NCBI GenBank assembly: GCA_910588225.1
Contig: CAJUQT010000078.1
Coordinates: 1-10,725, forward strand
Direction of reading: 5' to 3'
From: an uncultured Acetatifactor sp.
GTDB taxonomy: Bacteria; Bacillota; Clostridia; Lachnospirales; Lachnospiraceae
DNA: 10,725 nt
Shown here: positions 6,840 through 10,725 of the stretch, in pieces
Numbering within the stretch: position 1 is the stretch's first letter
How the letters are laid out: every line of letters starts with the position of its first letter
Translations under genes and position numbers: made by a program
Notes under the pieces: model-generated
What the model was told of the DNA's origin: nothing
Database searches by the model: none
The model's input: only the letters and a program-made list of their open reading frames with translations

Positions 6840-7688
6840 ATGTTGAAGATGGAACATTTAAGGAAAACATACGGAACTTTTTCGCTGGACTGTTCCCTGG
6901 AAATCAGGCCGGGCTGTGTGACAGGGCTGATAGGACAGAACGGTTCCGGGAAAAGCACCACATTTAAAACGGCGCTGGGGCTGATCTCAGCAGAGGGCGG
7001 AACCGTACAGATTCTGGGCAAAGCTCCGCGGGAACTTAACGTGAAAGACAGACAGGAGATGGGGGTGGTGTTGGCGGATTCCGGATTCAGCGGGTACTTG
7101 ACCATAAAGGACATTGTGCCAGTGCTTGAGAAGCTCTATGACAGATTTGACAGGGGATTTTTCCTGGAACAAGCGCGAAGATTCCGGTTGCCGGAGAGTG
7201 GGAAAATCAAAGAATTTTCCACAGGAATGAAAGCAAAGTTGAAAGTGATTGCGGCAGTTTCCCATGATGCCAGGCTGCTGATACTGGATGAACCTACCGC
7301 AGGGCTGGATGTGGTGGCCAGAGATGAGGTGCTGGAGCTGCTGCGGGAGTTCATGGAAACGAAGGAAGAGCGGGCGATTCTGATCAGTTCTCACATTTCC
7401 AGTGATCTGGAATCCCTGTGCGATGATCTGTACATGATACATGAGGGGAAAATTATCATGCATGAGGATACGGATGTGCTGCTGAGCGAGTATGCACTGC
7501 TCAAGGTAAGCGAAAAGCAATATGCCGATATGGAGAAACGATACATTCTGCGTTATAAAAAGGAAGCTTTCGGGTATAGCTGTCTGACCAATCAGGTACA
7601 GTTTTACAGAGAGAATTATCCGGGGCTTGCCATAGAAAAGGGATCTGTTGATGAAGTGATAATGATGATGATAAAGGGGGCTGCATGA
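6840..7688 (+). CDS. ABC transporter ATP-binding protein (YtrB/BcrA-like)
   Basis: A 282-residue ATPase that would power the permease encoded next. It shows Walker A GQNGSGKS (32-39), a signature motif reading FSTGM (126-130) in place of LSGGQ, Walker B LLILDEPTAGLD (146-157) and the switch histidine His185 in LISSH. The Q-loop position reads VVLADSGF, without the usual glutamine; degenerate Q loops are known in this ABC-2 exporter group. About 80 residues follow the core as a family-specific tail. The ATG at 6840 is preferred because GGAGGG (6828-6833) is 6 nt away. An in-frame ATG at 6834 overlaps the upstream stop as ATGA but touches the ribosome binding site. Together with the GntR regulator this is the layout of Gram-positive antimicrobial or envelope-stress efflux operons; the substrate is unknown. 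Confidence 0.92.
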   Translation: MLKMEHLRKTYGTFSLDCSLEIRPGCVTGLIGQNGSGKSTTFKTALGLISAEGGTVQILGKAPRELNVKDRQEMGVVLADSGFSGYLTIKDIVPVLEKLYDRFDRGFFLEQARRFRLPESGKIKEFSTGMKAKLKVIAAVSHDARLLILDEPTAGLDVVARDEVLELLREFMETKEERAILISSHISSDLESLCDDLYMIHEGKIIMHEDTDVLLSEYALLKVSEKQYADMEKRYILRYKKEAFGYSCLTNQVQFYRENYPGLAIEKGSVDEVIMMMIKGAA

Positions 7689-8338
7689 TGGCGGGATTGT
7701 TACTGAAAGACTGGAAACTGATGATGCAACAGAAAAATACGCTGCTGATGGTTGGAGTAATAGCAGTTATGGTGGCTATTGGGGGGACAGATCCCGGATT
7801 TGTTATCACCTACCTGACCATTATCGGTGTAATGTATACCATGAATACACTCAGTTACGACGGAGCTGATAATGGAAATGCTTTTTTGTTTACTCTGCCG
7901 ATTACCAGAAAGGAATATGTGGTGGAAAAGTATATATTCAGCATTTTGGGAGGAGGTGCCATGTGCCTGTACGGCGTGGTTCTGGCTTATGTGATAAGCG
8001 TGGCAAAAGGAGTTCTTTCTGTTGAGTATATATTGATGAATATTTTCGCGGAATTTCTGCTGATAATAATTATACTGAGTTTTCTGCTTCCCATTGAACT
8101 GAAATTTGGTGTGGAAAAAGCAAGAATTATAATTGTTGTAGTCACTCTCCTGCTTTTTGCATTTGGAATGGCGGTGGCGAAAGTGGGAAATTCCATGTAT
8201 CTCGCTCTGGCCCCCATGCTGAGTCAAATCGAGGAGAGGCCGGAGCTGGCCGCTTTGGCGGCGCTGGCGGCTGCCGTCGCTGTATTGGGCATATCCTGCA
8301 GAATCAGTATCGGAATTATGAACAAAAAGGAACTTTAG
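7685..8338 (+). CDS. ABC-2 type transporter permease
   Basis: A 217-residue integral membrane protein with about six hydrophobic helices (roughly 20-33, 38-55, 86-108, 115-138, 144-165 and 188-208). The segment around residues 57-84, with YDGADNGNAFLFTLPITRKE and then EKY, is the characteristic cytoplasmic motif of the ABC2_membrane_5-type permeases. The ATG at 7685 overlaps the ATPase stop; a second ATG at 7688 is better spaced from GGGGG (7676-7680), so the protein may start one residue later. It is the last gene of the GntR-ATPase-permease operon. It would form a homodimeric channel or pair with a further subunit not encoded here. No terminator is seen after its stop; the next DNA is remnant sequence. 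Confidence 0.9.
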   Translation: MMAGLLLKDWKLMMQQKNTLLMVGVIAVMVAIGGTDPGFVITYLTIIGVMYTMNTLSYDGADNGNAFLFTLPITRKEYVVEKYIFSILGGGAMCLYGVVLAYVISVAKGVLSVEYILMNIFAEFLLIIIILSFLLPIELKFGVEKARIIIVVVTLLLFAFGMAVAKVGNSMYLALAPMLSQIEERPELAALAALAAAVAVLGISCRISIGIMNKKEL

Positions 8339-8347
8339 AATAAAAAG

Positions 8348-8458
8348 CTATATCTGATATACTTTTCCATCCTCTATACGCAAAATCCGGTCCGCAATGT
8401 GTAATGTGGAAGCTTTACGGGTAATCAGCAGAATGCACTTCCCCTGCTGCTTTAGACC
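8348..8458 (-). pseudogene. C-terminal fragment of an ABC exporter ATPase domain
   Basis: The last 36 codons of a minus-strand frame read like the end of an ABC exporter nucleotide-binding domain: ILLITRKASTLHIADRIL, then RIEDGKVYQI and a stop. In intact relatives the segment is ITHKASTL, so the switch histidine is replaced by Arg here. No Walker A, signature or Walker B lies upstream. The frame continues only to about 8545 with unrelated sequence rich in inverted repeats, and it has no good start. I read it as the residual 3' end of a deleted gene whose upstream part was replaced by the repeat-rich segment. Confidence 0.65.
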
Positions 8459-8465
8459 TGATAAA

Positions 8466-8526
8466 CCCGCTGAATCATTCCGAGACAAAAGATATTTATT
8501 GCGGGACACATAGATCGGAATGATTC
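8466..8526. repeat. Nested inverted repeat bordering the ABC remnant
   Basis: GAATCATTCCGA (8472-8483) is repeated perfectly inverted as TCGGAATGATTC (8515-8526). CCCGC (8466-8470) also has a partner GCGGG at 8501-8505. CCGAGACA (8480-8487) pairs with TGTCTCGG further out at 8555-8562. These alternative pairings make the whole 8466-8562 stretch strongly self-complementary. It may be the end of a mobile element or a small repetitive element that broke the exporter gene. No transposase is present. Confidence 0.6.
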
Positions 8527-8536
8527 GGAAAAGAAT

Positions 8537-8598
8537 ATTCGGCAATATCCATTATGTCTCGGCAATATATAAAATTATAAGTTGATATATTGCCGAAT
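8537..8598. repeat. Three CGGCAATAT motifs forming dyads in front of the HTH remnant
   Basis: ATTCGGCAATAT (8537-8548) and CGGCAATATAT (8560-8570) lie in one direction, and ATATATTGCCGAAT (8585-8598) in the other. Arms 8560-8570 and 8585-8595 are an exact 11-bp dyad separated by 14 bp. The first copy and the third form an exact 12-bp dyad. The third copy overlaps the -35 of the promoter at 8582-8610, so these are candidate operator half-sites for the HTH gene that follows. Confidence 0.6.
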
Positions 8599-8610
8599 GT
8601 GAGGTGTAAT
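8582..8610 (+). promoter_or_regulatory. Predicted promoter of the HTH/AAA remnant
   Basis: TTGATA (8582-8587; five of six) is followed after 17 bp by TGTAAT (8605-8610; five of six). It would start near 8617, ahead of GGGGAGG (8645-8651) and the ATG at 8661. It overlaps one arm of the CGGCAATATAT dyad. Confidence 0.5.
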
Positions 8611-8660
8611 TTGCGGTAAGAGGAATATATTAATTACAGAAGACGGGGAGGTGCGTGCTG

Positions 8661-8953
8661 ATGAAAACATGTAAAGAAAAAGCGGCAGAATGGGGAATTG
8701 CAGAACGCACAGTTACCTATTTCTGTAATAATAACAGAATACCGGGAGCCGTGAAGGAAAAAGCTGGAAAATTCCCGATGACACGGAAAGACCGGCTGAT
8801 AAGAGAGTAAAATCGGGAAATAACCGGGAGCCGGTAGCTGTAACAGAGAAAAAGACGCTTCCTATCGGGATTTCCGATTACATTCGCGCACAGTCGGAAT
8901 ATTATTATGTGGATAAGACCCTGCTGATTCGGGAATTTCTGGATAAGAAGCCG
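8661..8953 (+). pseudogene. Frameshifted, truncated HTH plus AAA-ATPase-like (PF09820-type) gene
   Basis: The gene begins with a good ribosome binding site (GGGGAGG, 8645-8651) and ATG. The first 37 codons read KEKAAEWGIAERTVTYFCNN then RIPGAVKEKAGK, matching the small helix-turn-helix modules that precede AAA-ATPase-like proteins in clostridia. The reading frame then slips near 8769-8771 and stops at 8810, giving only 49 residues. In the shifted frame from 8771 the expected continuation appears without stops: IPDDTERPADKRVKSG, a linker, then LPIGISDYIRAQSEYYYVDK and TLLIREFLDKKP, the start of the AAA-ATPase-like family. A small deletion of about four bases explains the shift. Family resemblance is lost at about 8953, before the Walker A region, where minus-strand ABC remnant sequence begins. 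The gene is therefore doubly broken; the 49-residue HTH peptide could still be made. Confidence 0.75.
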
Positions 8954-9666
8954 TTCAGGCGGTGGTCCTTATCCTCTATGACCTTCAGATGCCGGTGGGG
9001 CAGTTCTGCCGCCATATCCGTATTCTTCTCGGCATAGGTAAATTCGGCCACGGAAGTGGTGGTATATTCCTGTTTGAAGCGTTGAATTGCTCCGTCAAAA
9101 AGAATACTGCCTTTGGATAAGATAATAATCCTTTTGCATACGCTGTCCAGGTCCTTCATATCATGGGAAGTCAAGATGGTAGTCATCCCTGACTGGCGGT
9201 TCCGCTCCCGGATGAATTCCCGTATCTGCTGCTTGGCCAGTACGTCAAGCCCGATGGTGGGCTCGTCCAGATACAGAATGGACGGATCATGCAACAGAGC
9301 CAGAGCCACCTCCGCCTTCATCCGCTGGCCAAGGCTCAACTGTCTGACAGGTGTATGGCAGAAAGCCTGCATGTGCAGCATCTCCACAAACATATCCACA
9401 TTTTTCTGAAACTGACAGGAGTCAATCCGATATATTTCCTTGGTATTTGTGATGCCCTGGGTAAAGCTGGAAAGAATGCTGTAAACAATCATATCGTTCA
9501 GAACGATACCGTTTATGGCGCCTCCGCCGGTGCCGTAAAGTCCTTTCCAGAGAGATACTTTCAATACAATACCGAAAAAGGAATACAGCGTATTGACAAT
9601 ATAGTCAAAGCAAAATACGGATTTTTCCTTAAATGATACTGATAGTATTTTCTTAAAAAGTCCCAT
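8905..9666 (-). pseudogene. Chimeric ABC remnant: permease N-terminus fused in frame to ATPase C-terminal half
   Basis: The open frame encodes 253 residues but is not a normal protein. Residues 1 to about 75 resemble the start of an ABC-2 family permease (short basic N-terminus MGLFKKIL, a membrane helix at about 22-40, then NDMIVYSILSSFTQGIT). From about residue 76 the sequence is the second half of an ABC ATPase: signature QLSLGQRMKAE (109-119), Walker B LYLDEPTIGLD (131-141) and LTSHD with His168. Walker A is absent, so ATP binding should be lost. The last 18 or so residues (after VIEDKDH) are the antisense of the neighbouring AAA remnant, placing a second junction near 8955. The ATG at 9664-9666 has AGAGGA upstream and follows the flavoprotein stop by 1 nt. 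A deletion spanning two adjacent transporter genes best explains it. A functional new fusion is unlikely. Confidence 0.75.
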
Positions 9667-9667
9667 G

Positions 9668-10111
9668 TCAGTCCTCTGTCTCCGCCGAATCTGTATCCAG
9701 AATAAAATTCTCCGAATGCAGATCACAATACCGCCGGCCCTTTTGCGCCGTGAATTTCAGGACACAATAGTCAGGGTCATTTACGCCCTCCTTATAATAT
9801 GCTGTGTCCCCTTTCTGCCAGAGTGCCTTCTTCAACTCTATATCCTGCGAAACCTCCATGGACCCCACCAGCATAATTCCCTCATACTGAAAACGCCCTC
9901 TCTGGTAGAAATAAAGGCATGCCTTTGGATTTTTCATATATTGCTGGGAACGCATGGCGGAAGTGTTGCAGGAAAAGTAGTAACAGTTTCCCTCGATTTT
10001 CTGTGGTGCAAATACTGCCTTGATATTCGGAAATCCATTTTCATCCACAGATCCGATAAATGCGGTCTTCTGTTTCAGGGCGAATTTCTTAATGTATTCT
10101 TGTGTAATCAT
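9668..10111 (-). CDS. Pyridoxamine 5'-phosphate oxidase family flavin-binding protein
   Basis: A 147-residue protein of the split-barrel flavin-binding fold. Characteristic stretches are the N-terminal helix with KFALKQKTAFIGSVDENG, PNIKAVFAPQKIEGNCYYFS, the SQQYMKNPKACLYFY segment (about 55-69) and FQYEGIMLVGSMEV (74-87). Its length fits small single-domain members that bind FMN or F420-type cofactors and act as reductases or redox sensors, not the full PdxH enzyme. The ATG at 10109-10111 has a perfect AGGAGG (10119-10124) upstream. It lies in the same direction as the MarR gene upstream and 1 nt before the ABC remnant, so it was probably the middle of a MarR-flavoprotein-transporter operon. 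The substrate is unknown. Confidence 0.88.
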   Translation of the reverse strand: MITQEYIKKFALKQKTAFIGSVDENGFPNIKAVFAPQKIEGNCYYFSCNTSAMRSQQYMKNPKACLYFYQRGRFQYEGIMLVGSMEVSQDIELKKALWQKGDTAYYKEGVNDPDYCVLKFTAQKGRRYCDLHSENFILDTDSAETED

Positions 10112-10126
10112 AGTGTGGCCTCCTAA

Positions 10127-10152
10127 TTGAGTCGCTGCGCGACGGCACTAAA
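10127..10152. repeat. 26-bp direct repeat, copy A (hairpin-forming)
   Basis: TTGAGTCGCTGCGCGACGGC plus ACTAAA occurs here just upstream of the flavoprotein ribosome binding site. It recurs at 10311-10336 with one substitution. It contains a perfect 5-bp stem, GTCGC-TGC-GCGAC (10131-10143), reminiscent of REP-type palindromic units. Confidence 0.8.
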
Positions 10153-10167
10153 GAGTAAAATCACTTC

Positions 10168-10232
10168 GGCGCACCCCTTATGAGAGGAACTTTCATTCGA
10201 AAGTATGCTCATGAAAGTGCCTCTCGTGCGCC
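10168..10232. repeat. Long imperfect hairpin in the MarR-flavoprotein spacer
   Basis: GGCGCAC (10168-10174) pairs with GTGCGCC (10226-10232). After a 7-nt bulge, 10182-10196 pairs with 10211-10225 at 14 of 15 positions around a 14-nt loop. If transcribed from the MarR promoter, it would form a stable structure ahead of the flavoprotein ribosome binding site. No T run follows, so it is not a standard terminator. Confidence 0.75.
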
Positions 10233-10261
10233 TTTGTGAATTTACTGTCCAGTTCCGCCAT

Positions 10262-10276
10262 GCGCCACTTTGGCGC
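10262..10276. repeat. Small perfect hairpin
   Basis: GCGCCA-CTT-TGGCGC is a 6-bp perfect stem with a 3-nt loop. It lies between the larger hairpin at 10168-10232 and repeat copy B. No T tract follows. Confidence 0.6.
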
Positions 10277-10310
10277 TATTCTTCCAAACGATGCCCGGAA
10301 GGACGGCTGT

Positions 10311-10336
10311 TTGAGTCGCTGCACGACGGCACTAAA
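10311..10336. repeat. 26-bp direct repeat, copy B, overlapping the MarR stop codon
   Basis: It is identical to 10127-10152 except for A instead of G at 10323, which weakens the internal stem. Its end covers the MarR stop codon (10332-10334). The 158 bp between the two copies (10153-10310) holds no gene, only the hairpins listed. Confidence 0.8.
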
Positions 10337-10725
10337 TATGGTTGTCCTCAAACTGCGTCAGGGTATCCAGAATACGGGCCAGATATCCCTCAAATTCTTC
10401 CCGCTCCTCATCCGAAAATCCCTGATAAAAAAGATGGTTCATCTGCTGCGATACCTGCTCGTATTTTTCCTGCAAAGCCTTCGCATATTCTGTGAGGGAT
10501 ATGATGGTCTGACGGCGGTTGGCCGGATTAATATTTCTCGCCAGAAAGCCTTTCTGCACCATTCCGTCCACGATAATGGAAACCGTGTTTTTGGCAAGAG
10601 AGGTCTTCTGACTGATTTCACTGACAGTCAGATTGTCTTCTTTCCACAGGACAAATAGAATTCGCCCCTGCCCGCTGCTGATCTCGATTTCGTTTTCTGT
10701 TAACAGCTTCTCGAAAATCCTGGCC
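10332..10725 (-). CDS. MarR-family transcriptional regulator (5' end outside the window)
   Basis: The frame runs open to the window edge, so about 130 C-terminal residues are visible and the start is missing. The winged helix-turn-helix is clear: QGRILFVLWKEDNLTVSEIS, then QKTSLAKNTVSIIVDGMVQK (recognition helix region) and GFLARNINPANRRQTIISLT (wing, with NRR in place of the more usual DRR/DGR). A long C-terminal helix rich in Glu and Gln follows, as in the dimerisation region. MarR proteins repress adjacent genes and are released by small phenolics, oxidants or drugs. Here the likely targets are the flavoprotein gene and the ruined transporter downstream. The ATG or GTG codons near 10571 lie within the HTH and are not the start. 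Confidence 0.92.
   Translation of the reverse strand, partial: ARIFEKLLTENEIEISSGQGRILFVLWKEDNLTVSEISQKTSLAKNTVSIIVDGMVQKGFLARNINPANRRQTIISLTEYAKALQEKYEQVSQQMNHLFYQGFSDEEREEFEGYLARILDTLTQFEDNHI

Noticed and set aside
10127..10336. CRISPR-like array from the two 26-bp repeats
   Set aside because: There are only two copies, 158 bp apart, with structured sequence between and no cas genes.
10205..10658. Plus-strand frames of 96 and 140 codons over the spacer and MarR gene
   Set aside because: They oppose a clear MarR coding sequence and lack family resemblance or a ribosome binding site.

Overview
The window reads as chromosomal DNA of a low-to-mid GC Gram-positive anaerobe, most likely a Lachnospiraceae-type clostridium. 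The grounds are strong AGGAGG-type ribosome binding sites, near-consensus sigma-A promoters, a lipoprotein with an Ada-like zinc-binding tail, a GHKL/LytTR two-component pair and a YtrA-type GntR/ABC operon. The species assignment is inference. No rRNA, tRNA, CRISPR array, intact transposase or phage gene is visible.

Layout. (1) 1-1604: a lipoprotein with a ComEC-like metallo-beta-lactamase domain (+), ending at a strong bidirectional terminator shared with the convergent next gene. (2) 1616-3560: a methyl-accepting chemotaxis protein (-) with its own promoter and, upstream, a perfect inverted repeat whose halves match the LytTR-regulator binding consensus. (3) 3658-6191: a three-gene minus-strand operon: LytTR response regulator, AgrC-like GHKL sensor kinase, and a 125-residue unrecognised protein with a CCxxC motif, translationally coupled to the kinase. 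(4) 6396-8338: a plus-strand operon of YtrA-type GntR repressor, ABC ATPase and ABC-2 permease, with stop/start junctions that overlap or nearly touch. Its promoter is embedded in a perfect 16-bp inverted repeat, the probable autoregulatory operator. (5) 8339-9666: gene remnants: the C-terminal scrap of an ABC exporter (-), a frameshifted and truncated HTH/AAA-ATPase gene (+), and a chimeric ORF joining the start of an ABC-2 permease to the back half of an ABC ATPase without Walker A (-). Nested inverted repeats lie at 8466-8598. (6) 9668-10725: a pyridoxamine-phosphate-oxidase-like flavoprotein (-) and a 5'-truncated MarR regulator (-), separated by a 220-bp spacer packed with hairpins and bounded by two 26-bp near-identical direct repeats.

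How it may work together. The two-component system probably senses an extracellular signal and controls promoters carrying LytTR boxes. The chemoreceptor upstream region is a candidate target, and the operon's own upstream region has a weaker one. The GntR/ABC module looks like a self-repressed efflux or envelope-stress transporter. The MarR/flavoprotein/ABC group appears to be an operon whose transporter part has been destroyed by deletion. The most unusual parts are the coupled CCxxC protein, the LytTR-like palindrome, the remnant zone with its junctions, and the repeat-bounded spacer at 10112-10331.
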